Source of the DNA: Neisseria animaloris
GTDB taxonomy: Bacteria > Pseudomonadota > Gammaproteobacteria > Burkholderiales > Neisseriaceae
Direction of reading: 5' to 3'
Assembly (NCBI RefSeq): GCF_900637855.1
Contig: NZ_LR134440.1
Coordinates: forward strand, 1,302,001-1,366,000
DNA: 64,000 nt
Below the pieces are notes generated by a model, which was not told the origin of the DNA, searched no databases, and saw only the letters and a program-made list of their open reading frames with translations. Shown here in pieces: positions 1 to 9,163 of this stretch. The number at the start of each line of letters is the position of its first letter. Positions within the stretch are counted from its first letter, which is position 1. A program made the translations under genes and the position numbers.

Positions 1-1
1 A

Positions 2-262
2 TTTGATTACTCCATTGAGAATCCAAATTGGTATGTCCCAATGAAAGAGGTTTCTACTTCTTGCTGTTTAATTAAAGATAAGAATTTCACCAATTTGATC
101 GTCAATTTACATGATAAGAAAATCAAATCAACGTCAGACGTAAAAAATATTTTGTTGGTAGATCCATTTAATGCAGTTCAAATTGATGATGCTACCAAGT
201 TAAATAGTAAAGAAAAGCTGATAGATTTTATATATAAAACATCCCCATATTTAGGCATTTAA
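2..262 (+). CDS. C-terminal end of a capsule-locus protein (5' end outside window)
   Basis: The frame is already open at base 2 and runs to a TAA at 260-262, so the gene begins upstream of the window. About 86 residues are visible, rich in Lys, Asn, Ile and Asp, with no motif I recognise. The DNA is AT-rich like the next two genes, and the next start codon lies 3 bases after this stop, so it is probably co-transcribed with the capsule biosynthesis genes that follow. A role in making or modifying capsule polysaccharide is inferred from position only. A methionine at 41 could be read as a start, but the open frame upstream of it argues for a longer protein. Confidence 0.6.
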   Translation, partial: FDYSIENPNWYVPMKEVSTSCCLIKDKNFTNLIVNLHDKKIKSTSDVKNILLVDPFNAVQIDDATKLNSKEKLIDFIYKTSPYLGI

Positions 263-265
263 GCT

Positions 266-1345
266 ATGAAGTTTATTTTATTTGATTCCATTTTAGAAAG
301 ACATTTGGGCGAAAGCTTAAAGCGCGCATTAGAGTATTTGGGACATGAGGTTGTTTTTACTGACCTTATTTTACACGGACACTCAATGATTAGTTCACAA
401 AAAGATATTGAGTTTATGTGGAGTAAGGTTAAAGAAATTTGCTCAGAACCCGTAGATCTTTTTATTGCATTTAGGCCGATGAATTTATTACCAGAAATGG
501 TTGAATATATCGGTCAAAGAATGAAAACCGCAATATGGTTGTCAGATGATCCCGTGCTTTACAAAACCTGTTATGGAGGAGTTGTTAATTCCTATGATAT
601 TTTATTACACTGCGGATATGCAGATGTAATGGATTTTTATGAAAAAAAAGGACATCCGAAAGGGTTTAATTTCCCGTTTTGGACAGACCATATTAGCTTC
701 CCTATTGTTTATGATCCTATCTTTGCTGAATATGATATTGCATTTTTAGGAAATATGAATGGACAAGTTCGCCGTAAACGTTATATGGAGTTAGCATTAC
801 TACCATTTACGAAAAAAGTATTTGGCTTAATTGATTCAGATCCACTTGCTATGCATGGTGGATTCATTCGTGAAGCTTATTTGCATACTCAAAGAGTATC
901 AGAAGTGCTTTCAAAAGCCAAAATGGGGGTTAGTATTCCTCAATTTTTTACAGAGTATAATGGGTTGGATTACGATTTTCCTGAACTTGCGGATTTAGGG
1001 TATTTTCAATTTCCAAGCCGCGTAATTCAATATGCAGCAAGTGGCTTACCCATTGCCGCTGTTGGCGATCAAAGAATGAAAGAAGCATTTCCTGAAATTT
1101 TTGTGGCAAACAATATTGCAGAGTTAGAATCGTATATTACTAAAATTACCACAAACTATTCCTTTGCACTCAAAGAGTCTAAAAAAATACTTAATAGATT
1201 CCAAAAGAATTTCTCAGCAATATCACGAGCGATGATGCTTATTGATTTAGTTAATAATCTTAATTCGTTACAGAATAAAAATATCAAAGAACGCTCTTTG
1301 ATGTTTATGACATATGATGCAGATTATCAACAGGAGACGTACTAA
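266..1345 (+). CDS. CgeB-like glycosyltransferase (capsule biosynthesis)
   Basis: 359 residues. The layout fits the CgeB/glycosyltransferase group 1 type: an N-terminal Rossmann-like part starting MKFILFDSILERHLG, a middle segment with IWLSDDP, and a C-terminal sugar-nucleotide-binding-like stretch FPSRVIQYAASGLPIAAVGD near residues 250-270. Such enzymes transfer a sugar from an activated donor in the cytoplasm. The gene is packed between its neighbours (3 bases after the previous stop; its own stop abuts the next ATG), which indicates one operon. Low GC relative to the rest of the window is typical of exchanged capsule cassettes. The sugar and acceptor cannot be read from the sequence. Confidence 0.72.
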   Translation: MKFILFDSILERHLGESLKRALEYLGHEVVFTDLILHGHSMISSQKDIEFMWSKVKEICSEPVDLFIAFRPMNLLPEMVEYIGQRMKTAIWLSDDPVLYKTCYGGVVNSYDILLHCGYADVMDFYEKKGHPKGFNFPFWTDHISFPIVYDPIFAEYDIAFLGNMNGQVRRKRYMELALLPFTKKVFGLIDSDPLAMHGGFIREAYLHTQRVSEVLSKAKMGVSIPQFFTEYNGLDYDFPELADLGYFQFPSRVIQYAASGLPIAAVGDQRMKEAFPEIFVANNIAELESYITKITTNYSFALKESKKILNRFQKNFSAISRAMMLIDLVNNLNSLQNKNIKERSLMFMTYDADYQQETY

Positions 1346-2185
1346 ATGAATATCTCAAATTATGCAAAGGAGAAACTTCAAAGTTCGTTAGGCAAATCAG
1401 AAGTTTCATTTAAATATGAAATTAATGATATGCCGCTATCCTCTTATTTATATAAAAAAGAAAGCAGCGATAAGCTGTTTGTTATATTAAATGGCGCATT
1501 AGATCGCAATAGAACAACAGCATTAACTTATCACAGATACTCTTGGCATCCTTTATTTGATGGTTCTGTACTATACATTGCAGATCCAACATTATTTAAG
1601 CATTCCAGTATATCATTAGCATGGTACATGGGAGATAAATATACTCCTCTATACCCTTATTTAAAAGATTTTATATTGTCTGTTGCATCAGGATTGAATA
1701 TCTCAACATCTAAGTTGGTGTTGTATGGTTCCAGTGGCGGGGGATTTTCGGCTATTCAATTAGCATCATTTATTGCGAGTGGTGCATTGGCCGTATGTAT
1801 TAATCCGCAAACCAATATTATCAAATATGTTGAAACAAATAGGGATCCTTTTTTAGCGCAATGCTTCTCTGCCTCTTGGAATGATCATCAAGAATTGTCA
1901 AAAAATCACCGATTCAATGCAATTGAGAATGTAAAATTAAATAATACAAAAATTCTTTACATTCAAAATGAGACCGATAATTTTCATGTGAAACACCACT
2001 TTGAACCATTCATCACTCAATTAGGCATCACTAATTGGCAAAAAAATTTTGAGATTGATGAAGAAAATCAATCAAGGGTTCAAGTATTATGGTACAAGCA
2101 TGAATCAGGACATGCTGCCGAGCCCAAAGAATGTATGCCAGAGATTATGCGGGCTATCAATTACATGATTGATAAAGTTAAATAA
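1346..2185 (+). CDS. Alpha/beta-hydrolase-like protein of the capsule locus
   Basis: 279 residues with no signal peptide. LYGSSGGGFSA places a nucleophile-elbow motif (G-S-S-G-G) around Ser130, and a late HESGHAAEP segment could supply the catalytic histidine. An acidic residue in ETDNFHV lies between them, in the expected order Ser-Asp-His. This is the pattern of a serine hydrolase or esterase; enzymes of this kind in capsule loci may add or remove acyl groups on the polysaccharide or cut it. The ATG directly follows the stop of the glycosyltransferase, so the two are translated from one message. The specific activity is not readable, and the fold assignment rests on motifs only. Confidence 0.55.
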   Translation: MNISNYAKEKLQSSLGKSEVSFKYEINDMPLSSYLYKKESSDKLFVILNGALDRNRTTALTYHRYSWHPLFDGSVLYIADPTLFKHSSISLAWYMGDKYTPLYPYLKDFILSVASGLNISTSKLVLYGSSGGGFSAIQLASFIASGALAVCINPQTNIIKYVETNRDPFLAQCFSASWNDHQELSKNHRFNAIENVKLNNTKILYIQNETDNFHVKHHFEPFITQLGITNWQKNFEIDEENQSRVQVLWYKHESGHAAEPKECMPEIMRAINYMIDKVK

Positions 2186-2206
2186 TTATAAAAGTTTGGT
2201 AATGGC

Positions 2207-3190
2207 ATGATACAGATATATCTGATAAGCGATACATTAACAAGAGAAGCTCTATCGTATAGCTCTGAAAATATACAATCATCGTGGTGGAAGTTGGCAG
2301 CAAAATATGATTCTTTTTTATTCGTTGAATCAGCCTGGCAAGGTTATAAAAATCGCTGGAAGTATAAGGTTGCTGCTTATCCTGAAGATCCGAACCGCAC
2401 CAATAAAAAGTTGGTGCGGTTGGTCCAAACGGCCAAAGACAAGGGGATCCCAACTGTTTTTTGGAATAAAGAAGATTCGATTCACTTCGACCGTTTTATT
2501 GATTCTGCCAAACATTTCGACCATATTTTTACCGTAGATCAAAATTGTGTAGAACGATATAGATCAGTTGTACCACCGGAAACTACGGTTGACGTAGCCA
2601 TGTTCCCTGTTCAACCTCGAATCCACAATTATCAAGGGTTTAATTTCAAGTATATGGCTGCTAATTTTATTGGCAGCTACAGCAAACATATCCATGATAA
2701 GCGTAGGGAGCGGCAAGAATTGCTGTTTCGAGCAGCTTATAAAGCGGGGCTACCAGTAACGATTTTTGATCGAAATTCCGATAGAAAATCAGATAATTAC
2801 CGCTACCCCGAACATGAATTCAACCTAACAATACGCCCGGCCGTAGATTATGTGCAAACCGCTGATATTTACAGACAATTCGCCGTGTCGCTCAACGTAA
2901 ATACAATTGAGGATTCTCCTACCATGTTTTCCCGCCGCGTGGTGGAAGTATTGGCTTGTGGTGGTATTTTGGTTTCGACACCAAGTTTGGCGATGGATAG
3001 GTTATTTAAAGATTATTGCCATATTGCTCACTCTGAAGATGAGGCCGTAGCTTTATTTGAGCGTTTGAAACATGGCCCATCCAAACAAGATTTGGAAATG
3101 GCTAAGGCTGGAGCAGATTTCGTGTTGAATCATTTTACATGGCAAAAATTTTTGGAAAAAATTGAAGCGGTGATTGCTTCTAAAAAATAA
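2207..3190 (+). CDS. CgeB-like glycosyltransferase (capsule biosynthesis)
   Basis: 327 residues. It resembles the CgeB/DUF3880-type glycosyltransferases: an N-terminal domain with IPTVFWNKEDSIHFDRF, then a C-terminal group-1-type domain containing YRQFAVSLNVNTIEDSPTMF and RRVVEVLACGGILVSTPS (about residues 225-265), where the acidic residues would contact the donor. GC content rises within this gene compared with the three before it, marking the change from the AT-rich biosynthesis cassette to the conserved export genes. It ends one base before the chosen start of kpsC. Donor and acceptor are unknown. Confidence 0.7.
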   Translation: MIQIYLISDTLTREALSYSSENIQSSWWKLAAKYDSFLFVESAWQGYKNRWKYKVAAYPEDPNRTNKKLVRLVQTAKDKGIPTVFWNKEDSIHFDRFIDSAKHFDHIFTVDQNCVERYRSVVPPETTVDVAMFPVQPRIHNYQGFNFKYMAANFIGSYSKHIHDKRRERQELLFRAAYKAGLPVTIFDRNSDRKSDNYRYPEHEFNLTIRPAVDYVQTADIYRQFAVSLNVNTIEDSPTMFSRRVVEVLACGGILVSTPSLAMDRLFKDYCHIAHSEDEAVALFERLKHGPSKQDLEMAKAGADFVLNHFTWQKFLEKIEAVIASKK

Positions 3191-3191
3191 T

Positions 3192-5225
3192 ATGATGCTC
3201 TCCAGCTTAGGTTTATATCTACAACGTAAGCATTTGCATGCTTTTTTACCCTCTAATATTCGATGCAATAATTATTTTGTGTTGTGGGGAAAAAAACATC
3301 CAAAACGCAAGTTTGTTGCTCAACATTTATTTAAACTGCCTACTGTTTATTTAGAAGACGGCTTTCTGCGTTCAATCGGTTTGGGCGTAGCAGGCTGCCC
3401 GCCACTTGCTTTGGTTGTTGACGATTCGGGTATTTACTACGACACCACCCGCACTTCACGTTTGGAACAGTTGATTTTGGCTGCGGACAGCATGCCGTCT
3501 GAAATCATTGAAGATGCTAGAAAAGCAATCGGCCTTATCGTTACAAACAAACTTTCCAAATACAACCATGCGCCAATCTTTTCAGACGGCCTCTTTGTCA
3601 AAAGGCCGTCTGAAAAAGAAGTTGTGTTGGTTATCGACCAAACTTTCGGCGATATGGCGGTGCAATACGGCGGCGCGGATGCAAATACTTTCGAGCGCAT
3701 GTTTCAGACGGCCTTATCTGAGAATCCCGATGCGGAAATCTGGGTGAAAACCCATCCCGATGTATTGAGCGGTAAAAAACGCGGCTACCTTACCGATCTC
3801 TCTAACCAGGCGGAAAATGTGCGCTTGGTGGCAGAAGACATCAATCCGATTTCTCTTTTGGAGCAAGTAGATAAAATTTATTGCGTTACTTCTCAAATGG
3901 GATTTGAAGCCCTGCTGCTGGGCAAGCCCGTGGTCACTTTCGGACTACCGTGGTATGCAGGCTGGGGCGTTTCCGACGACCGCCATTCCGGTGTAGCCGG
4001 TTTAACCGCACAAAAACGTCGCGCCCCCCGCTCACTGTTGCAGCTTTTTGCTACCGCCTATCTGCAATACAGCCGCTACATCAACCCGAACACCAGTAAA
4101 ACGGGAACGATATTCGATGTTATCGACTATCTTTCTTCTGCCCGCCGCTTAAATGAAAAGCTGCGCGGCAATCTTTACTGTGTCGGCATGTCTTTGTGGA
4201 AACAGGCAGTAATTAAGCCGTTTTTCAACGTACCCTCCTGCCGCCTGCATTTTGTTTCGTCCTTCAAAAAACTGGAAAAATCCACATTGCCGTCCGACGC
4301 ACGGCTTTTGGTTTGGGGAAACGGCAGTCAGAAATCGGCTGATTTTGCTCAAAAATACAATCTGCCAGTATTGCGGATAGAAGACGGCTTCATACGTTCG
4401 GTGGGATTAGGCTCCAATTTGGTGCCGCCGCTCTCGCTCGTTATCGACGATCAAGGCATTTACTTCAACGCAGAACGGCCCTCCCGCTTGGAACACATTT
4501 TGCAGAACCGTGAATTTACCGCACAGGATTTTCAGACGGCCTCTTATTTGCAGCAAGCACTTACCGAAGCGGAAATCAGCAAATACAACGTCGGCAACGG
4601 CACACTCAATATTCCGGATACCGACCGTAAAGTGCTGCTGGTGCCCGGTCAGGTAGAAGACGATGCCTCCATCCGCTACGGTTCGCCTGAAATCCACACT
4701 AATTTGGGTTTATTGAAAAAAGTGCGCGAGCTGAATCCCGATGCCTACATCATCTACAAACCCCACCCCGATGTTGTGAGCGGCAACCGCGTCGGCGCAA
4801 TTCCGCCGGAAGAAGCATCACGCTACGCCGACCAAACCGTTACCGAGTGCGACATCCTAACTTGCCTGAAACATGTCGATGAAGTCCATACTCTGACTTC
4901 CCTATCCGGATTCGAGGCCTTGTTGCGCGGTAAAACCGTACATTGCTACGGCCTGCCGTTTTATGCCGGCTGGGGATTAACTCAAGATTATCTGCACCTG
5001 CCGCGCCGCACTCGAAAATTGGCATTATGGGAGCTGGTGGCCGGCACCTTAATTCATTACCCGAACTATGTTCATCCGCAAACACGCAACTTCATTGATG
5101 CCGACACCGCTATTGGAATTCTGCGGGCACAAAAACAACAGCACAAACACAGCAACCGCCTGCACCGGAGCTTTTTTTCCAAGCAATGGTTCAAAATTAA
5201 ACAACTTTATGTATTAATTAAATAA
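3192..5225 (+). CDS. kpsC: Capsule polysaccharide beta-Kdo transferase KpsC (LipA/CtrE)
   Basis: 677 residues. KpsC is the dual retaining beta-Kdo transferase that builds the poly-Kdo linker on phosphatidylglycerol at the inner membrane, onto which group 2 capsules are assembled for export. The duplicated structure is visible: EDGFLRSIGLG near residue 54 and EDGFIRSVGLG near residue 397, and paired motifs KTHPDVLSG/KPHPDVVSG and GFEALLLGKPV/GFEALLRGKTV. I start at ATG 3192; the frame extends to a TTG at 3174 that would overlap the previous gene, which I think is less likely. Two facing uptake sequences lie inside the gene at about 3577-3615 and are translated as FSDGL and RPSEK. Confidence 0.93.
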   Translation: MMLSSLGLYLQRKHLHAFLPSNIRCNNYFVLWGKKHPKRKFVAQHLFKLPTVYLEDGFLRSIGLGVAGCPPLALVVDDSGIYYDTTRTSRLEQLILAADSMPSEIIEDARKAIGLIVTNKLSKYNHAPIFSDGLFVKRPSEKEVVLVIDQTFGDMAVQYGGADANTFERMFQTALSENPDAEIWVKTHPDVLSGKKRGYLTDLSNQAENVRLVAEDINPISLLEQVDKIYCVTSQMGFEALLLGKPVVTFGLPWYAGWGVSDDRHSGVAGLTAQKRRAPRSLLQLFATAYLQYSRYINPNTSKTGTIFDVIDYLSSARRLNEKLRGNLYCVGMSLWKQAVIKPFFNVPSCRLHFVSSFKKLEKSTLPSDARLLVWGNGSQKSADFAQKYNLPVLRIEDGFIRSVGLGSNLVPPLSLVIDDQGIYFNAERPSRLEHILQNREFTAQDFQTASYLQQALTEAEISKYNVGNGTLNIPDTDRKVLLVPGQVEDDASIRYGSPEIHTNLGLLKKVRELNPDAYIIYKPHPDVVSGNRVGAIPPEEASRYADQTVTECDILTCLKHVDEVHTLTSLSGFEALLRGKTVHCYGLPFYAGWGLTQDYLHLPRRTRKLALWELVAGTLIHYPNYVHPQTRNFIDADTAIGILRAQKQQHKHSNRLHRSFFSKQWFKIKQLYVLIK

Positions 5226-5275
5226 AATTAATGTTATAGTTTTATTCTTTTTTATAAAAAAGAAAAATAGTGCAT

Positions 5276-6577
5276 ATGGAAAATGTCAACACTCAAAGCT
5301 ACCTGGAAGAGCTGATCAGCACAAGTGATCATGTTTTACTGCTGCAAGGGCCTATCGGCACATTTTTTTACGACTTTTCAAACTGGCTTTCCACCCAACA
5401 ATCCAAAACCGTATTTAAGATTAACTTTAATTACGGCGACGAACTGTTTTATCCGTCAAGCACCCCCAATACGTTTGCCTACCGCGACACTTATCAGGCA
5501 TTCCCCGATTTTTTGTCTGATTTCATTGAGAAAAACGATATACAGGCTGTTGTCTGCTTTGGCGACACCCGCCCGTACCACATCGTTGCCAGACAGATTG
5601 CCGGGCAGAAAAACCGGAGTTTTTGGGCATTTGAAGAAGGCTATTTCCGCCCCTTCTATGTAACGTTGGAAAAAGACGGTGTAAATGATTTTTCCTCACT
5701 GCCGCGTAATGCCGATTTCTTTCTGAAAGCGTTACCGAACCTGCACACACAACAATACCAAGAACCTCCGGCCGTTCCCGGCGGCTTCCTACCCATGGCC
5801 AAACATGCCGTCCGCTACTATTTTGCCGCCCGCAGACACCATGACAAATATCCTTATTACATCCACCATCGTGTCAGCAATCTCAGACATTACATCAAAT
5901 CATGGGCTTTTTCAGGGCTGAAACGCGCCAACTATGTGTTTGAAGACCGTAAATTCGCCAAACGGGTAACAAACGGCAAATTCGGTAAATTCTTCATTCT
6001 GCCGCTGCAAGTGATGAACGACAGCCAAGTACGGGTGCACAGCGATTTTTCATCCGTCCGCAGCTTCCTGTTGCACATCCTCACATCATTCGCCACCCAC
6101 GCGCCGGATAATGTGAACCTGATTGTGAAACACCATCCGATGGACAGAGGTTTTATCGATTACCGCAAAGACATCAATCATTTCATCAAACAGCACCCCA
6201 AGCTGAAAGGCCGTGTTTTTTATGTTCACGACACTCCGTTGCCGGTTTTACTACGCCACGGCACCGGTATGGTTACGCTCAACAGCACTTGCGGGCTTTC
6301 CGCTTTGATTCACAATATGCCGGTTAAAGTAATCGGCCGGGCAAGCTACGATATTGCAGGCATTACTTTCCAAAACAGCCTGGCTGAATTCTGGAACCGC
6401 CCTACCCCGCCGGACAGCAAATTATTCCATGCTTTCCGTATGTATCATATTAACGTTACTCAGATTAACGGCAGCTTTTACAGCAAAGTGAATCTTCCTA
6501 CCCATAGTTACGCGTACCAGCACATTCGCCAGGACGATCCGTTGGTTCAAAAAAGCAACCGCTTTAAGGCCGTCTGA
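5276..6577 (+). CDS. kpsS: Capsule polysaccharide Kdo transferase/export protein KpsS (LipB/CtrF)
   Basis: 433 residues. KpsS adds the first beta-Kdo to phosphatidylglycerol and works with KpsC on the lipid linker of exported capsule. Supporting stretches are VLLLQGPIGTFF at the N-terminus, FWAFEEGYFRPFYVTLE, LIVKHHPMDRG and VTLNSTCGLSALIHNMPV, all characteristic of the family. I choose ATG 5276, preceded by an AAGAAAAA purine run; an in-frame GTG lies at 5270. It follows kpsC after 50 bases. The stop codon is the TGA of an uptake sequence (6566-6577), so the last residues KAV are encoded by the DUS. Confidence 0.92.
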   Translation: MENVNTQSYLEELISTSDHVLLLQGPIGTFFYDFSNWLSTQQSKTVFKINFNYGDELFYPSSTPNTFAYRDTYQAFPDFLSDFIEKNDIQAVVCFGDTRPYHIVARQIAGQKNRSFWAFEEGYFRPFYVTLEKDGVNDFSSLPRNADFFLKALPNLHTQQYQEPPAVPGGFLPMAKHAVRYYFAARRHHDKYPYYIHHRVSNLRHYIKSWAFSGLKRANYVFEDRKFAKRVTNGKFGKFFILPLQVMNDSQVRVHSDFSSVRSFLLHILTSFATHAPDNVNLIVKHHPMDRGFIDYRKDINHFIKQHPKLKGRVFYVHDTPLPVLLRHGTGMVTLNSTCGLSALIHNMPVKVIGRASYDIAGITFQNSLAEFWNRPTPPDSKLFHAFRMYHINVTQINGSFYSKVNLPTHSYAYQHIRQDDPLVQKSNRFKAV

Positions 6578-6687
6578 AAACAAGCCCAAACCTTTGCAAA
6601 ACCGGATACGTTTTGAAGCACCGCCTCCCAACGCAGAATGCAGCGTATTGGGGTTTTTGCAAAAAGTCCACCTGCCTTTCAGACGGC
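6566..6687. repeat. Facing DUS pair after kpsS, wide spacing
   Basis: AGGCCGTCTGAA at the end of kpsS and its complement TTCAGACGGC at about 6678-6687 face each other across roughly 100 bases. The spacing is much larger than in the compact DUS hairpins elsewhere, so a terminator role is doubtful. The interval holds no ORF I can support. Confidence 0.4.
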
Positions 6688-6770
6688 TCTGAAACCACAG
6701 AGCACAGCCTTCTCCTTATTGGCATAAGATTGCTATACAATGCCTTTTTTCGTCATCACCAATCCGAAAA

Positions 6771-8186
6771 ATGACTCATCCCACCCCCGACTCTCTTTTT
6801 GAACAAGGCCATGCGCTATTGCTGGACAATCCCGACGATTGCGCTCCGGCCATCCCGCTTTTACGGCAAGCCGCCGAACAAGGCCATGTTGAAGCCGCTT
6901 TCCAACTTGCCGGCTGCCTCTTGAATGGCGGCGGTTCCCGCCCCGACTACACGGCTGCCCGCCAATGGCTGCAAAAAGCCGCCGATGCCGGCCATCCGTA
7001 TGCCCGCTACAACCTTTTGCAAATGCGTGCATTTGACGGCGAACCTTTTTCTGCCCAAGTTGACGAATATACCGAGTTGGCCGAAAAAGGCATTCTTCAC
7101 GCCCAACTGCGTATGCTCGAATATTGCGCCGAAAACAAAGACCCTCAGGCAGTGCATTGGGCGGAACTGGCCGCAGCACAAAACAGCCCCGATGCCCAAT
7201 ATTTTCTGGCCAAACACTATCAGCAGGCTTCACAGCCCGATCTCGAAAAAGCCCACCGCCTGTTTACACAAGCGGCGGAGCAAGGTTTGATTGCCGCGCA
7301 CTGGCAACTCGGCAACCAATACCGCTACGGGCAATTCGTCGAAAAAGACTTGAAAAAAGCGGCCGAACATTTTCTGCCTGCCGCACAAGACGATATTTCG
7401 GCGGCACAAACCGCATTGGGCGAAATCCTGCTCGAAAACGGCGACGGCAGCGGAGTGGAATGGCTGCAAAAAGCGGTACGGCAAGGTGATATCAATGCCC
7501 ATGCTTTACTGGCAAACGTCTATCTCATAGGCAAATATGTCGAACGCGATTACCAGCAAGCCCGTCAGCATGCCTCCACCGCCGCCCGCTGCAACCACCC
7601 CGAAGCCCTCCGCCTGCTCGGAGACATCTTCCGCTACGGTCTGGGTATCGAAGCCGATGCCGATACCGCACTGCGCCAATACCAACGTGCAGCCGAACTC
7701 GGCAATATGGCCGCGCACCAGAAACTGCTGACCGATACCGCACTGTCGCACAGCGAACATTACAACGAAGCCAAACAAGCCGCCCTGCTCTACCAAAAAG
7801 CAGACAAGGCCTACCAAACCGCTTTCTCCTATCACTACGGTTTAGGCCGTTCGCAAGACTACATGCAGGCACGCAAGTTTTATATAGAGGCTGCCGAATT
7901 AAACCATCGCAAGGCCCAAACCAATCTCGGCATGATGTATTACAACGGCCAAGGCGTAGAAACCGACCCGGAACAAGCGGCTTACTGGTTTGAGCAGGCT
8001 GCCAACCAAGACGATGTCATCTCCCAATACAACCTTGCCTGCCTGTATTACCACGGGCGTGGCGTTCCCCGCAGCACCGAAACCGCCTGCCACTGGCTCC
8101 AAGCCGCCATCAGCAGCGGCCACGAGCAGGCTACCGTGTTAAAACAATTATTGGCGCAATGGCAGCAAGAAATACATCCTGTCTGA
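6771..8186 (+). CDS. Sel1-repeat (TPR-like) protein
   Basis: 471 residues made almost wholly of roughly ten 36-residue Sel1-like repeats, with the hallmark pattern A..LG..Y..G.GV..D...A..W...AA..G...A. Clear copies include LGMMYYNGQGVETDPEQAAY and LACLYYHGRGVPRSTETACH near the C-terminus. Sel1 repeats form alpha-solenoids used for protein-protein contacts, often in envelope or regulatory assemblies. No signal peptide or membrane span is evident, so a cytoplasmic place is likely. It sits alone, followed by a DUS hairpin. The partner is unknown. Confidence 0.85.
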   Translation: MTHPTPDSLFEQGHALLLDNPDDCAPAIPLLRQAAEQGHVEAAFQLAGCLLNGGGSRPDYTAARQWLQKAADAGHPYARYNLLQMRAFDGEPFSAQVDEYTELAEKGILHAQLRMLEYCAENKDPQAVHWAELAAAQNSPDAQYFLAKHYQQASQPDLEKAHRLFTQAAEQGLIAAHWQLGNQYRYGQFVEKDLKKAAEHFLPAAQDDISAAQTALGEILLENGDGSGVEWLQKAVRQGDINAHALLANVYLIGKYVERDYQQARQHASTAARCNHPEALRLLGDIFRYGLGIEADADTALRQYQRAAELGNMAAHQKLLTDTALSHSEHYNEAKQAALLYQKADKAYQTAFSYHYGLGRSQDYMQARKFYIEAAELNHRKAQTNLGMMYYNGQGVETDPEQAAYWFEQAANQDDVISQYNLACLYYHGRGVPRSTETACHWLQAAISSGHEQATVLKQLLAQWQQEIHPV

Positions 8187-8213
8187 ACCATGCGTGTCCG
8201 ACGGACAGCAAAG

Positions 8214-8241
8214 AGGCCGTCTGAAAAATTTCAGACGGCCT
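8214..8241 (+). terminator. DUS inverted-repeat terminator after the Sel1 gene
   Basis: Two AG-DUS copies in inverted orientation give a 13-bp stem with a 2-base loop, 28 bases after the stop. Facing DUS pairs of this kind are known to serve as transcription terminators in Neisseria; the T-run here is weak. Confidence 0.65.
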
Positions 8242-8385
8242 GATTCGCACCCGTTCGCAAACAAACCAAATCATATAGCCGTTATTTGCCCTACACTTCC
8301 CACCTCACAATTTGATTCTGCGTGATTATAGATTTTAGAACACCTTTGCTATATCATTTCCACTCCCACCCGCAGGAGCATAGCT

Positions 8386-8748
8386 ATGTATGAAGTAAAT
8401 CGCAGCGTATTTTTGTTAGTTCCCCTCGAGCCGTTTTGGAATTGGTTGCAGTCACTCCCCGAAGTAGATTTGGACGACATCCGCTTGGAAGACTTGCAGG
8501 CCGATGCCAACGCTTATATGGTCAAACCCTGCGAAACTGTCGATGAAGTGTGGGATGAAATAGAAAACCACTTCGAAGAGATTTTCGCCGCCGAATTGGG
8601 CGACTGGTGCGAAGACGAAAGCTATTGGCCGGATTTGCACGCCGATATTTTCGGCGAATGGTTCGATATTCAGCTCTCTACTGTCGTTACCGACCTCGAG
8701 CAAGAACCGCTCGGCCGCGAAATCTTCCAGCCCATTACCCTAAACTGA
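8386..8748 (+). CDS. Conserved acidic protein of unknown function
   Basis: 120 residues, strongly acidic and rich in Trp (FWNWLQSLP, ELGDWCEDESYWPDLH, GEWFDIQ). The start MYEVNRSVFLLVP follows an AGGAG-like element (caggagcatagct). I recall similar short proteins in other proteobacteria, but no function I can name. There is no signal peptide or membrane span. It is followed after 19 bases by the thioesterase gene and may be co-transcribed with it. Confidence 0.65.
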   Translation: MYEVNRSVFLLVPLEPFWNWLQSLPEVDLDDIRLEDLQADANAYMVKPCETVDEVWDEIENHFEEIFAAELGDWCEDESYWPDLHADIFGEWFDIQLSTVVTDLEQEPLGREIFQPITLN

Positions 8749-8767
8749 TTTTTCAGACAGCCTCATT

Positions 8768-9163
8768 ATGACCGCCATCAGAGTACGCAGCTACCACCTC
8801 GACGGCTACGGGCACGTCAACAACGCGCGCTATCTGGAATTTCTTGAAGAAGCACGCTGGGCATTTTTCGAACGGCACGGGCTGCTGGCACTGCTTGACG
8901 GTATCATGATGGTTGTTACCCGTATCGATATCCGTTACCTGCGTGCCGCTACCGAAGGCCAAGAGCTGCACATCGACACCCGAATAAACACCATCGAACC
9001 GCGCCGGATTCTGCTCACACAGCGCATCATTAGGGCAGATACCCGCAAAGTTGCCGTCGAAGCCGACATTACCTTAGTACCGGTAAGCAGCGGCAACGGA
9101 CGCTCCACAGACCTCCCTGCCGAACTTTCCTTTCACCTTAACCGATTACACACGACATCATGA
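8768..9163 (+). CDS. Acyl-CoA thioesterase (hotdog fold, FadM/YbgC type)
   Basis: 131 residues, the usual length for a single hotdog domain. YHLDGYGHVNNARYLEFLEE near residues 10-29 is the FadM/4-hydroxybenzoyl-CoA thioesterase signature, with the catalytic Asp replaced by or shifted to the D in HLDGYGHVN. These enzymes hydrolyse acyl-CoA thioesters in the cytoplasm. The stop codon overlaps the ATG of the downstream thioredoxin gene (ATGA), so the two genes are translationally coupled. The acyl chain handled cannot be inferred. Confidence 0.8.
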   Translation: MTAIRVRSYHLDGYGHVNNARYLEFLEEARWAFFERHGLLALLDGIMMVVTRIDIRYLRAATEGQELHIDTRINTIEPRRILLTQRIIRADTRKVAVEADITLVPVSSGNGRSTDLPAELSFHLNRLHTTS

